NCBI GenBank assembly: GCA_002471865.1
Contig: DKQU01000106.1
Coordinates: 1-19,505, forward strand
Direction of reading: 5' to 3'
Source of the DNA: Fidelibacterota bacterium UBA7300
Lineage (GTDB): Bacteria; Fidelibacterota; Marinisomatia; Marinisomatales; UBA2128
DNA: 19,505 nucleotides
Shown here piece after piece: positions 1 to 7,228 of the stretch (within the stretch, counting starts at the first letter, position 1; every line of letters begins with the position of its first letter). A program made the position numbers and the translations under genes. The notes under the pieces are model-generated. The model saw only the letters and a program-made list of their open reading frames with translations. It was not told the DNA's origin and did no database searches.

Positions 1-5
1 GAATA

Positions 6-896
6 ATGGAAGATATTCAAGAGCGTGATGATTTGTTAGCAGGGCAAGAAGAGAAGAAATATCGTTGGTGGCTGGCTCGTGATCTCATGGAGATGGGGAT
101 TGTTCTAGCAGTTATTGCATTTGTCGTGGTGATATATATCCCCAAATCAATTTGGATAGAGGAAACTGAGATAGAAGATCAAAGTCACGGTCAAATGCTT
201 AATATCAACAAGATACTGAATTTTTATGAGGAGTTCACAGGAGAAAGAACAGAAGACGCAGAATGGGCAATTAAGGTAGTTAATGCAGTAAGGGATTCTG
301 TTGTGGCAGACTCACTGTTTAGTGATCATCCCAGAATAATTAACTTAGACAACCGTGAAATTGAGGTAACTGTTCCCAAGTCTTTCATCTGGATGAAACC
401 TGACCGCCGACTGGGTGAAAATCCTCTTGCCCAACATGTAAGATATATTACTACATACGATACTTCTTTTGGGCATCTAGGAGCTCGCAAAGATACTATC
501 GTGGATAAAATATTCAGTGTGGTTGTAGAAGATCGCTCGGAGGATCCTGATAATTCAGCCACATGGTTCAAAGACACTTCATTTATTAGGGCACATAAAC
601 TGGCATTGTTCAAAGCTTCACTTGATACATTCAATAGCTATTACGTGGGTATTGCAGACACGAGTAAGTCTGAACATGTTGAATTGATTCACTATTATGA
701 TCGCTTTAGGCCTGATGAATCCGTTCTCAATTTTCCTCTCAGTGATGAGCGATATATAATTCGTGTAGATTCTGAAAAAGTGGTTATCAAAGTTCCTGAT
801 AAGGAATACTCTGAACGAAGGTATTTCCTCTTTACATTCAATCCTGACGTAAAAGATGACAGCATTTCTAACGGTTATCCGAGTTGGGTTCACTAA
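6..896 (+). CDS. Membrane-anchored protein of unknown function, possibly pilus/secretion linked
   Basis: I do not recognise a family. The 296-residue product has a charged N-terminus (about 1-28), one hydrophobic segment at about residues 29-46 and then a long soluble part, so it should be anchored by its N-terminus with the bulk outside the cytoplasm. Two similar beta-rich stretches, near residues 116-125 (REIEVTVPKS) and 257-268 (EKVVIKVPDKEY), hint at an internal repeat, but weakly. The gene lies 3 bp upstream of a PilM-like gene, which is followed by a small PilN-like membrane protein, so a role in an envelope assembly complex is an inference from context. The start is uncertain: only five bases precede the ATG, the frame is open to the window edge and no ribosome binding site can be seen. 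Confidence 0.7.
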   Translation: MEDIQERDDLLAGQEEKKYRWWLARDLMEMGIVLAVIAFVVVIYIPKSIWIEETEIEDQSHGQMLNINKILNFYEEFTGERTEDAEWAIKVVNAVRDSVVADSLFSDHPRIINLDNREIEVTVPKSFIWMKPDRRLGENPLAQHVRYITTYDTSFGHLGARKDTIVDKIFSVVVEDRSEDPDNSATWFKDTSFIRAHKLALFKASLDTFNSYYVGIADTSKSEHVELIHYYDRFRPDESVLNFPLSDERYIIRVDSEKVVIKVPDKEYSERRYFLFTFNPDVKDDSISNGYPSWVH

Positions 897-899
897 TAC

Positions 900-1769
900 A
901 TGATTGCAATTTCTATAAAGGATGGACAACTTCGCTACGGCAGGTTTTCTGCAGTAGGTAAAGGAGTTGAACTTGAACTAGTTAACCAAGCCAAAGTATC
1001 TTCATCAGAATTATCAAACATAATAGGCACTTTATCAAAAGAGATTACAATGGAAGGAGAGGATATCTTTATTTCCCTTGGAGAAGAATATATTCAGTGC
1101 GATATGGTGTCGATGGAATCAGGTCTTGAGCTATCTGAAATTGAACATTTTATTAAATGGCAAATGGAACAGAAATACGGCTCATTATGGCCGGGAATGA
1201 AATATTTTTTCCAGGAAATTCGAGAAGATGAAAATACTATTATGGTGGCAGTAAGTGTTATCCGAGGGTCAATTCAAACAGAAATAAGAACTGCAATAGA
1301 GAACGCTAAAGGGACTCCTATTTGGATGGAAGCGGATATATTTTCTCTCAGCCGTGTGTTGGATGAATTAGACGATGGTCGTAAAAGAGGTGTTGCACTA
1401 TTCGAGCCTTACGGAAATACGATTAGGGCGCTCTTTCATGACAAAGGCCAGTTAGCAGCTTTAGCAGAATTTGCTATTACAAAAGAAGACTTTCAATTAA
1501 AGACTGTTAGAGGAGATGGTGAATTTGTTAAGAAATATATTGAAGAGTTTGAACGTTATATAAGTAATAATGAATTAGATTCCGATGTCCATCTGTACCT
1601 AGCTGGTCAATTACCACCTCATACAGAAAATTTTGTTCCTGAAGAAGCGATAGAGATTATGTCACCTGTGTTACCCTTTTCGGAAGAAAATAGAGCGGGT
1701 CATTTTGCCGGTGACGGCTCGTTTTCTTCTATTCTTGGCCTTTCATTTAGGAGCATGAACCATGCCTGA
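900..1769 (+). CDS. PilM-like actin-fold protein (type IV pilus/secretion assembly platform)
   Basis: This 289-residue soluble protein resembles PilM/GspL-type pseudo-actins. It opens with a beta-hairpin (AISIKDGQLRYGRF, residues 3-16). Residues about 57-90 follow the PilM pattern of a 'D-hhhSL' strand, then a run with 'LELSEIEHFIKWQMEQKYG'. It closes with a strand-turn (YLAGQLPP, about 235-242) and ILGLSFR (about 278-284), matching the PilM ending 'GLAlR'. In the family, PilM is a cytoplasmic ring protein that binds the N-terminus of the inner-membrane protein PilN. Here the first phosphate-loop Asp is not obvious (SIKDG instead of DIGS), so ATP binding is uncertain. The 3' end overlaps the next gene, a small single-pass membrane protein, by 8 bp. 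Family fold is moderately sure; involvement in a real pilus is inference. Confidence 0.6.
   Translation: MIAISIKDGQLRYGRFSAVGKGVELELVNQAKVSSSELSNIIGTLSKEITMEGEDIFISLGEEYIQCDMVSMESGLELSEIEHFIKWQMEQKYGSLWPGMKYFFQEIREDENTIMVAVSVIRGSIQTEIRTAIENAKGTPIWMEADIFSLSRVLDELDDGRKRGVALFEPYGNTIRALFHDKGQLAALAEFAITKEDFQLKTVRGDGEFVKKYIEEFERYISNNELDSDVHLYLAGQLPPHTENFVPEEAIEIMSPVLPFSEENRAGHFAGDGSFSSILGLSFRSMNHA
1749..1753 (+). promoter_or_regulatory. Ribosome binding site AGGAG for the PilN-like gene
   Basis: AGGAG lies inside the end of the PilM-like gene, 8 nt before the ATG at 1762. It supports this start even though the two genes overlap by 8 bp, and suggests translational coupling. Confidence 0.7.
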
Positions 1770-2064
1770 TTTAAATCTCTTTGGTGAAAGCGGTTTTCAA
1801 AATGTTTCTAAAACTGAAGTCATTCTAGATAATACCCAAAAACAGAAACGTGATGAAATACCAGTAAAATCACAAAAAGATAAGAAAAAGCCAAAAGAAG
1901 AACCCAAGAAATCTTTAACGTGGGAATCTATTATAGCATTTTTACTGGCGGTTGGAATAGGTGCTTCCGTTGTATGGTACCTTCGATACAGATCAGATGT
2001 GAAAACCACTATTACTGAATTATCCATTGAAGAGTTTCATAATACCGATTCTGGTTCTGAATAG
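1762..2064 (+). CDS. Small single-pass membrane protein, PilN-like by position and layout
   Basis: The product has 100 residues: a short N-terminal peptide (MPDLNLFGESGF), a lysine-rich charged linker (about 25-52), one transmembrane segment (about 56-74) and a tail of about 25 residues outside. In type IV pili, PilN begins with an 'INLLP' motif that inserts into PilM, then crosses the membrane once. The 'DLNLF' start followed by a linker and a single helix copies this layout, and the gene overlaps a PilM-like gene. It is much shorter than a full PilN (about 180-200 residues) and lacks the periplasmic ferredoxin-like domain. PilN identity is therefore an inference from motif and context, not clear homology. 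Confidence 0.6.
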   Translation: MPDLNLFGESGFQNVSKTEVILDNTQKQKRDEIPVKSQKDKKKPKEEPKKSLTWESIIAFLLAVGIGASVVWYLRYRSDVKTTITELSIEEFHNTDSGSE

Positions 2065-2586
2065 ATGAGTACTTCCATACTTGCAGGAAGTTTGAAAGGG
2101 AGACAACTAAACACAGGGCGTAGTCTTGATATAAGACCAACATCTTCCCTAGTTCGAGAGAGTATATTTAATATTCTTGGCAACATTAGAGATGATAAAG
2201 TATTGGATCTTTACTCAGGTGCTGGTACCCTCGGTTTTGAAGCAATTAGTCGAGGCGCAGGTTCAGTGACGTTTGTTGATAGCAATGTTGAGGCTATTGG
2301 TATAATAAGAATGAATGCTCAACTATTTCTAGAAGCTTCCCTAAATATTGAACGTCAAGATTCCATGAGTTTTCTATCAAACTGTGGCATTTATGATATC
2401 ATTCTGGCTGATCCTCCATATGGGAAAGCTAATCTTGATGATCTTGCTCAGAGATCTATGAAAAGACTTAAGAGAAATGGTATTATTATTATTGAAACCT
2501 CCAAGAATGAAAATTGGCAACCGGCTGGGGCGAGAATTAAAACCTATGGTGATACTCAATTAACCATTTTCAGAAAGCAGCCATGA
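2065..2586 (+). CDS. rsmD: 16S rRNA (guanine(966)-N(2))-methyltransferase RsmD
   Basis: RsmD methylates G966 of 16S rRNA (E. coli numbering) with S-adenosylmethionine during 30S assembly. The 173-residue protein has the usual family length. Visible motifs are the N-terminal 'RPTSSLVRESIFNIL' (about 24-38), the SAM-binding motif I DLYSGAGTLGFEA (48-60), the acidic strand end VD at 71-72, and the catalytic DPPY motif (116-119) of amino-group methyltransferases. The ATG follows the previous TAG directly, and the stop overlaps the start of coaD in an ATGA junction. The rsmD-coaD pair is a very common bacterial arrangement. Confidence 0.95.
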   Translation: MSTSILAGSLKGRQLNTGRSLDIRPTSSLVRESIFNILGNIRDDKVLDLYSGAGTLGFEAISRGAGSVTFVDSNVEAIGIIRMNAQLFLEASLNIERQDSMSFLSNCGIYDIILADPPYGKANLDDLAQRSMKRLKRNGIIIIETSKNENWQPAGARIKTYGDTQLTIFRKQP

Positions 2587-3062
2587 GAACAGCAATTTAT
2601 CCAGGGACATTTGATCCAATAACTTATGGGCATATCGATATTATCATCCGGGCTCTCAGTCTGTTTGATAAGCTTATTATCACTATTGCCGAGAACAGTT
2701 CAAAAGAACCTTTATTTGAACTGGAAGAGAGAATCGAGCTTATCAGTGAAGCAACAACTGATTTAAAAAATCTCGAGGTAGATCACACTGGAGGATTGAT
2801 TGTTAATTATGCGAAAAAGAAGGAAGCGGTGGCGCTGGTGAGAGGACTTCGGTTCGTAAGTGATTTTGAACTTGAGTTTCAGATGGCGTGGATGAATCGG
2901 CATCTTGATGATAGTATAGCAACTATATTTCTGATGCCTCACCGCCGATATGCTCATCTGAGTTCATCTGTGATTCGAGATATCGCGGAATTGGGTGGAG
3001 ACATTGATGTATTTGTACCTCCATGTGTCTCTAACCGGTTGAAAGAGAAATTCGCCAAATAA
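2583..3062 (+). CDS. coaD: Phosphopantetheine adenylyltransferase CoaD
   Basis: CoaD transfers AMP from ATP to 4'-phosphopantetheine, giving dephospho-CoA, the penultimate step of coenzyme A synthesis. The 159-residue length is typical. Motifs seen are the nucleotidyltransferase signature YPGTFDPITYGH (6-17), with the T/HxGH motif ending at His17; RGLRFVSDFELEFQMAWMNR (87-106), including the Arg that contacts ATP; and SSSVIRD (127-133). The loop before the last motif reads LMPHRRYAHL, where many CoaD proteins have LMPSxxYSFI; this is a small deviation only. It overlaps rsmD by 4 bp and is the last gene of the tight run starting at the left edge. Confidence 0.96.
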   Translation: MRTAIYPGTFDPITYGHIDIIIRALSLFDKLIITIAENSSKEPLFELEERIELISEATTDLKNLEVDHTGGLIVNYAKKKEAVALVRGLRFVSDFELEFQMAWMNRHLDDSIATIFLMPHRRYAHLSSSVIRDIAELGGDIDVFVPPCVSNRLKEKFAK

Positions 3063-3151
3063 TTTTATTTATTCTCTAAATATATCACTCTTTCATATTA
3101 AATTTCTTAGCTGGTTTAATCATGATTTGGAATAAAATTGGTAATCGTTAA

Positions 3152-3433
3152 ATGCCTACTTACGAATATAGTTGTAATGAATGTCGACATATATTCGAGT
3201 ATTTTCAGAAGATGACGGACGATCTGCTTAAGGTCTGTCCTGAGTGTTCCGGGAGTGTGACTCGACTAATAGGCGGCGGATCAGGCTTAATCTTTAAAGG
3301 ATCTGGATTTTACATAACTGATTACAAAAAGAAGAGTAAATCTACAAACAGTTCAGATAGTAAATCTGATTCTAAGAAGAATAAACAATCCTCAACGAAA
3401 TCTAAGGCGACAGAAGTTAAGAAAGTCGACTAA
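3152..3433 (+). CDS. FmdB-family zinc ribbon protein
   Basis: A 93-residue protein with the FmdB/'putative regulatory protein' signature: the MPTYEYSC start and two CxxC knuckles, Cys8/Cys11 and Cys29/Cys32, which should bind one zinc ion. A glycine-rich segment follows (RLIGGGSGLIFKGSGFYITDY, about 38-58). The C-terminal third is a low-complexity tail of Lys and Ser (about 59-93), likely disordered. The family is widespread; its molecular role is not well defined. No good ribosome binding site precedes the ATG (upstream bases are A/T-rich), but the conserved MPTYEY start fixes it. 89 bp separate it from coaD, so it may have its own promoter. Confidence 0.9.
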   Translation: MPTYEYSCNECRHIFEYFQKMTDDLLKVCPECSGSVTRLIGGGSGLIFKGSGFYITDYKKKSKSTNSSDSKSDSKKNKQSSTKSKATEVKKVD

Positions 3434-3455
3434 GTTATTAATAGAATCTTTTTTC

Positions 3456-3460
3456 AGGAG
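3456..3460 (+). promoter_or_regulatory. Ribosome binding site AGGAG for the isocitrate dehydrogenase gene
   Basis: AGGAG stands 8 nt before a GTG at 3469 and 11 nt before an ATG at 3472 in the same frame. Spacing slightly favours the GTG; the two choices differ by one residue only. Confidence 0.6.
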
Positions 3461-3468
3461 AAATAAGA

Positions 3469-4665
3469 GTGATGACTTTAGCAGCAATTGATCTAGCGAA
3501 AGAACATTTGGGTAAGGTTTTAGAAGAACAACTCACCCGCATTGACCGAATGAAGGGAGGAGAGGAAGAGACTGATTATTCTCAGTTAGAGTCAATAATC
3601 GTCGGTATTATCGGCGGAGACGGCATTGGTCCCTTCATAGCTGATGAAGCTCGGAGAGTCCTGGAAATTATGATGAAGGACGAATTGGAATCTGGAAAAG
3701 TCGAGTTTCGCAATATTGAAGGACTTACCATCGAGTACCGAGCCGAAGTTCACAAACCTATTCCGGACGATGTACTGGAAGACATTAAACAGTGTCATGT
3801 GACTCTCAAAGGTCCTACGACTACTCCTCGTAAAGGCGACCCATGGCCCAATATTGAAAGCGCCAATGTGGCTATGCGGAAGGAGCTGGACCTCTTCGCC
3901 AATGTTCGTCCGGTGAAAGTTCCATCCGATGGTATTGACTGGATGTTCTTCCGTGAAAATACTGAAGGAGCTTATGCATTGGGAAGCGATGGTACGGATG
4001 TAACGGACGATTTGGCGCTCGATTTTACCGTTGCTACTACACAGGGGACTGAGCGCATCATCCGTCTCGCTTTTGAGTACGCCAGTAAGAATAATATAAA
4101 TAAACTGACAATGGTTACAAAAGCGAACGTGGTGAAAACTACCGACGGAAAATTCCTAAAAATTGGTTATGAAATGGCCAAGGAGTATCCCGAGGTTGAA
4201 GTGGACGACTGGTACATTGATATCATGACGGCGAAGCTGGTGGATCCTAAGCGACGGACTCAGTTCCGCGTCATGGTTCTGCCGAATCTCTACGGAGATA
4301 TCCTCACAGACGAAGCAGCTGAGTTCCAAGGCGGCGTGGGAACTGCAGGAGCCGGTAACATCGGTCGAAAGTATTCCATGTTTGAAGCCATACATGGCTC
4401 AGCTCCGCGGATGGTGGACGAAGGCCGAGCCAAGTACGCCGATCCCAGCAGTATGATACGTGCCGGTGCAATGCTCATGCGTCACATTGGTTACGGCGAC
4501 AAAGCTGACAGGCTGGAAATGGCACTGGACGTATGCGGCAATTTCGAGAAGAAACTCGTCATGACTGGACGAGATACAGGTTCGACCGGGCGGGATTACT
4601 GTGATTACGTCCTAGAAAATGTTGGTAATCCTGAATTAGTGAGCAAATGGGAGTCGTTTCAATAG
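3469..4665 (+). CDS. Isocitrate dehydrogenase (isocitrate/isopropylmalate dehydrogenase family)
   Basis: The 398-residue enzyme belongs to the beta-decarboxylating dehydrogenases. The catalytic core starts near residue 43 (IIVGIIGGDGIGP), after an N-terminal extension of about 40 residues. The substrate loop reads SANVAMRKELDL with Ser131, Asn133 and Arg137, the SxNxxxR pattern that marks isocitrate rather than isopropylmalate enzymes. Further active-site residues seen are Tyr169, Lys218, and Asp277 and Asp281 in YGDILTDEAAE. The cofactor loop is HGSAPRM (309-315). NADP enzymes such as E. coli Icd have Lys-Tyr after HGTAP, while NAD enzymes usually have Asp with a small or hydrophobic residue; Arg314-Met315 fits neither exactly, though a basic residue leans toward NADP. 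The family is certain; isocitrate as substrate is likely; the cofactor is open. It would act in the TCA cycle, in the cytoplasm. Confidence 0.85.
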   Translation: MMTLAAIDLAKEHLGKVLEEQLTRIDRMKGGEEETDYSQLESIIVGIIGGDGIGPFIADEARRVLEIMMKDELESGKVEFRNIEGLTIEYRAEVHKPIPDDVLEDIKQCHVTLKGPTTTPRKGDPWPNIESANVAMRKELDLFANVRPVKVPSDGIDWMFFRENTEGAYALGSDGTDVTDDLALDFTVATTQGTERIIRLAFEYASKNNINKLTMVTKANVVKTTDGKFLKIGYEMAKEYPEVEVDDWYIDIMTAKLVDPKRRTQFRVMVLPNLYGDILTDEAAEFQGGVGTAGAGNIGRKYSMFEAIHGSAPRMVDEGRAKYADPSSMIRAGAMLMRHIGYGDKADRLEMALDVCGNFEKKLVMTGRDTGSTGRDYCDYVLENVGNPELVSKWESFQ

Positions 4666-4702
4666 AGTAACTGTTTTAATTGTAGATTATTCCTCTGCGC
4701 CT

Positions 4703-4724
4703 CTAAAATCCAGTGGAATTTTAG
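4703..4724 (+). terminator. Possible hairpin downstream of the isocitrate dehydrogenase gene
   Basis: CTAAAAT (4703-4709) can pair with ATTTTAG (4718-4724), with CC (4710-4711) on GG (4715-4716), one bulged A and a 3-nt loop. It lies 38 bp after the stop. No run of T follows, so termination is doubtful. Confidence 0.25.
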
Positions 4725-4744
4725 GTAATTGAAATAATATCCTG

Positions 4745-4762
4745 AGATTGAGATTTCAATCT
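4745..4762 (+). other. Perfect 7-bp hairpin upstream of obg
   Basis: AGATTGA (4745-4751) and TCAATCT (4756-4762) are exact inverted repeats around the loop GATT, in the 157-bp gap before obg. It may be part of a terminator, or of the 5' leader of the obg transcript. It is A/T-rich and could be chance. Confidence 0.3.
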
Positions 4763-4822
4763 TGTAATAGGCAACCTGCTGGTCTCTCTATAAATTAGTC
4801 CGCGCTAGAAGGATTAAAATAT

Positions 4823-5797
4823 ATGTTCGTCGATTATGCCAAAATCAAGGTCATCGCTGGAAAAGGTGGTAACGGCTGCGTAAGCTTCCGTCGGGAGAAG
4901 TACATCCCTAAAGGCGGTCCTGATGGTGGAAACGGTGGTAGAGGAGGCAGCGTCATTTTCAGAGTTGATCCTCAACTGCACACACTTCAGGATGTTAAAT
5001 ACCATAAGCAATATCGCGCCGAAAACGGTCACGACGGTTCCGGAGCCCGCAAAACAGGCCGGGATGGAAAAGACGTTTTTATCCCTGTACCACAAGGAAC
5101 CATCATTCGGTACAAAGGTGAAAAGGAAACCACAGCAGATTTGGTGGAGGCAGGTTCAGAATTCATTGCTGCGAAAGGTGGACAGGGAGGAAGAGGAAAC
5201 AGCGAATTTGCCACTTCCACTCATCAGACTCCAACAAAAGCTGAACCGGGTCGCAGAGGTGAAGAGTTCACTTATGAAATAGAATTGAAAGTGCTGGCGG
5301 ATGTGGGACTTGTCGGTTTACCTAACGCCGGAAAGTCTACACTTCTTTCAAAGCTCTCATCTGCCCGTCCGAAAATTGCAGATTATCCCTTTACCACGCT
5401 TCAGCCTCACTTGGGAATTGTAAAGCACGGTGACTTCAAATCCTTTGTAATGGCGGATATTCCTGGGCTTATAGAAGGTGCCAGCGCAGGGAAAGGATTG
5501 GGCATCCGGTTTCTTAAACACATCGAGCGAACTTCCATTCTGGCGCTCATAATTGAGTGTACTGACGATGACCCAAAAACGACGTTGGAAACTCTCTTAA
5601 AAGAGATGGTGACATACAGTCCGGAGATGATTGATAAACCTAGGCTAGTAGTACTTTCTAAACTGGACATTTTCCAGGATGATCACCGAGAATTACCAAC
5701 CGAAATAAGCGGCGAAGAAGTAATCTTAATCTCCAGTGTTACTGGTGAGGGATTAAGCAAGTTGTTGGCTAAAATCACAGAAATGATTCGTGAATAA
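4823..5797 (+). CDS. obg: Obg/CgtA family GTPase
   Basis: Obg is an essential GTPase that binds the 50S ribosomal subunit and helps its maturation. The 324-residue product has the glycine-rich Obg fold (1 to about 158, with repeated GGxGG runs at 14-17, 31-42 and 119-125) and then the G domain. G1 is GLPNAGKST (165-173), the switch region follows with YPFTTLQPHLG (188-198), G3 is DIPGL (212-216), G4 is SKLD (279-282) where most GTPases have NKxD, and G5 is SSV (304-306). The chain ends after the G domain, so the variable C-terminal domain of longer Obg proteins is absent, which is common. The start has a good AAGGA site 9 nt upstream. The gene overlaps dprA by 8 bp, and its last 56 codons recur as a decayed copy downstream of dprA. 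Confidence 0.96.
   Translation: MFVDYAKIKVIAGKGGNGCVSFRREKYIPKGGPDGGNGGRGGSVIFRVDPQLHTLQDVKYHKQYRAENGHDGSGARKTGRDGKDVFIPVPQGTIIRYKGEKETTADLVEAGSEFIAAKGGQGGRGNSEFATSTHQTPTKAEPGRRGEEFTYEIELKVLADVGLVGLPNAGKSTLLSKLSSARPKIADYPFTTLQPHLGIVKHGDFKSFVMADIPGLIEGASAGKGLGIRFLKHIERTSILALIIECTDDDPKTTLETLLKEMVTYSPEMIDKPRLVVLSKLDIFQDDHRELPTEISGEEVILISSVTGEGLSKLLAKITEMIRE
5624..5682 (+). repeat. Direct repeat, left copy (partner at 6878-6935)
   Basis: These 59 bases near the end of obg recur 1,254 bp downstream, beginning across the dprA stop codon. By eye 56 of 59 positions agree (two substitutions and one deleted base). Beyond this block the similarity continues but falls to about 70%. The pair brackets the end of obg plus all of dprA and marks a duplication or recombination event. 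Confidence 0.9.
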
Positions 5798-6884
5798 CAT
5801 TGAACTGACAGCACTACTCAACTTGCTAAAAGTGCCGAGTTTGGGGCCGACTCGCATACGGACTTTGGTTCAGGCACTGGGATCGCCTGAAGCTGTACTT
5901 TCGTCATCTACTCAAGAGCTTTGTCAGGTTGAAGGGATCAACATGGCGATTGTCCGGGAAGTGAAAAATTACTCACCAAATAATTTTGCGGAAGTTCAAC
6001 TTTCCATGGCAGATGAATACGGAGTAAAGATAATATCAATTTGGGACGACGAGTTTCCACCGCTACTCAAGATGATTTACGATCCGCCGGTAGTGATATT
6101 CATGAAAGGTGAATTGCAGGAAGAGGACACTGATACGGTAGCTATCGTAGGGACGAGGATTCCAACTACCTACGGAAAACAAGTAGCAGAAGATCTTTCC
6201 CGGGAGTTAGCGGGAGTAGGAATGACGATTGTGAGCGGGTTCGCCAAAGGAATTGATACCATAGCTCATCTTGCCGCTTTGGAAGCAGGGGGGCGTACAA
6301 TCGCTGTTCTGGGAAATGGACTGGATGTGGTTTATCCGGCTGAGAATCGAAGCTATCTGCCATTTTTTGAGGAGAAGGGAGTTTTTATCACAGAGTTTCC
6401 GTTTGGCACCAAGCCCGATGCACCTAACTTTCCTCAGCGTAACAGAATTATCAGCGGTCTCAGTTACGGCGTGATTGTCGTAGAAGCAGGCAGTCGCAGC
6501 GGTGCAGTCCTTACTGCCCTCGATTCGGTTGATCAGAATAGGGAAGTTTTTGCTGTCCCCGGTCGTCTTACTGATCCCAAGAGTGAAGGCTGTCTAAGAT
6601 TGATCCGGAACGGAGCTATTCCTATCAAAGATGCTGAGCAGATTATAGCGGTTCTCAGTCCCCATCTGAAAGTTCCCCGTTCTCCTATCCAGCGAAAGAT
6701 ACGTCTCGATTTAGAAGGTGATGAAGCTGCTATTTATGAAATCCTCTCCAGGGAACCGAAACACATAGATGATATATCAGCTGAGTCCGGATTAGATTCA
6801 TCCTTACTGTTGACTGTACTACTGAGCCTAGAGTTGAAGGGAGCTGTCAGGCAGCTCTCAGGTAAGATGTTTGTCCAGAGATGA
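5790..6884 (+). CDS. dprA: DNA processing protein DprA
   Basis: DprA protects incoming single-stranded DNA during natural transformation and loads RecA on it. The 364-residue protein has three parts: an N-terminal helix-hairpin-helix/SAM-like region (about 5-60), the Rossmann-like core (about 85-285) with GTRIPTTYG (121-129), SGFAKGIDTIAH (149-160), FPQRNRIISGLS (214-225) and GSRSGAVLTA (234-243), and a C-terminal winged-helix domain (about 310-364). All core signatures are present, so it looks intact. The start is GTG, 8 bp inside the end of obg; the decayed second copy downstream has ATG at the equivalent place, which supports this start. The stop codon TGA lies inside the right copy of the direct repeat. 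Confidence 0.95.
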   Translation: MNNIELTALLNLLKVPSLGPTRIRTLVQALGSPEAVLSSSTQELCQVEGINMAIVREVKNYSPNNFAEVQLSMADEYGVKIISIWDDEFPPLLKMIYDPPVVIFMKGELQEEDTDTVAIVGTRIPTTYGKQVAEDLSRELAGVGMTIVSGFAKGIDTIAHLAALEAGGRTIAVLGNGLDVVYPAENRSYLPFFEEKGVFITEFPFGTKPDAPNFPQRNRIISGLSYGVIVVEAGSRSGAVLTALDSVDQNREVFAVPGRLTDPKSEGCLRLIRNGAIPIKDAEQIIAVLSPHLKVPRSPIQRKIRLDLEGDEAAIYEILSREPKHIDDISAESGLDSSLLLTVLLSLELKGAVRQLSGKMFVQR

Positions 6885-7050
6885 TAGATAAACCTAGGCA
6901 GTAGTACTTTCTAAACTGGATATTTTCCAGGATGAGCAGGAGGAATTACCTTCCGAACTTAGTAGTGAGAAAGTGATTTTAATCTCCAGTGTTTCCGGCA
7001 AAGGATTGGATATACTCGTAGATGAACTGTCAGCGATGTTGCATGAATAA
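6878..7050 (+). pseudogene. Remnant of a second obg gene (last ~56 codons, frameshifted)
   Basis: After the dprA stop the sequence restarts as the C-terminus of Obg. The first six codons (MIDKPR, 6881-6898) match; one base is then missing near 6899. The next frame (6901-7050) reads VVLSKLDIFQDEQEELPSEL onward to a TAA at 7048-7050, the position matching the end of obg. By eye 36 of 56 residues equal those of the intact obg, and most differences are mild (D/E, T/S, I/L, E/K). There is no start, no Obg fold, no G1 and no G3, so it cannot encode a working GTPase. It is followed, as in the intact locus, by the start of dprA. Confidence 0.9.
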
Positions 7051-7126
7051 TAGTGAACTGATAGCAGTTCTCAACTTGCTGAAAGTTCCGGTCATGGACC
7101 AACTACAACCTATGCGGATGAGATGA
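7043..7126 (+). pseudogene. Remnant of a second dprA gene (N-terminal ~25 codons)
   Basis: An ATG at 7043 overlaps the end of the obg remnant by 8 bp, exactly as dprA overlaps obg in the intact locus. The frame begins MNNSELIAVLNLLKVP, against MNNIELTALLNLLKVP in DprA. Similarity degrades after codon 16 through small indels, can still be followed to about 7117, and the frame closes at TGA 7124-7126. The remaining ~340 codons are gone. The 102 bases from 7127 to 7228 resemble neither obg nor dprA; I see only a weak interrupted inverted repeat (ACTAA 7148-7152 with TTAGT 7173-7177) there. Confidence 0.88.
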
Positions 7127-7228
7127 AACAAAACCCCTTTTAATTTCACTAATAAACCGGGTAAATTGGCGGTTAGTAAGAAAAATAGATGGTTCAACTA
7201 ACGGAGTTAATACTACTAGATTGACTAA

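Noticed and set aside
4923..5282. A 119-codon plus-strand frame within obg in another frame
   Set aside because: It overlaps the glycine-rich Obg domain, whose frame has all family motifs; no ribosome binding site or domain supports the second frame.
6878..7126. Reading 6878-7126 as small functional genes
   Set aside because: The obg part has a frameshift and lacks GTP-binding motifs; the dprA part keeps only the very N-terminus. Both match the upstream genes as truncated copies.
7127..7228. A riboswitch or tRNA remnant before the MTHFR gene
   Set aside because: I looked for SAM-, cobalamin- and THF-riboswitch cores and for a tRNA cloverleaf; only a weak interrupted inverted repeat is present.
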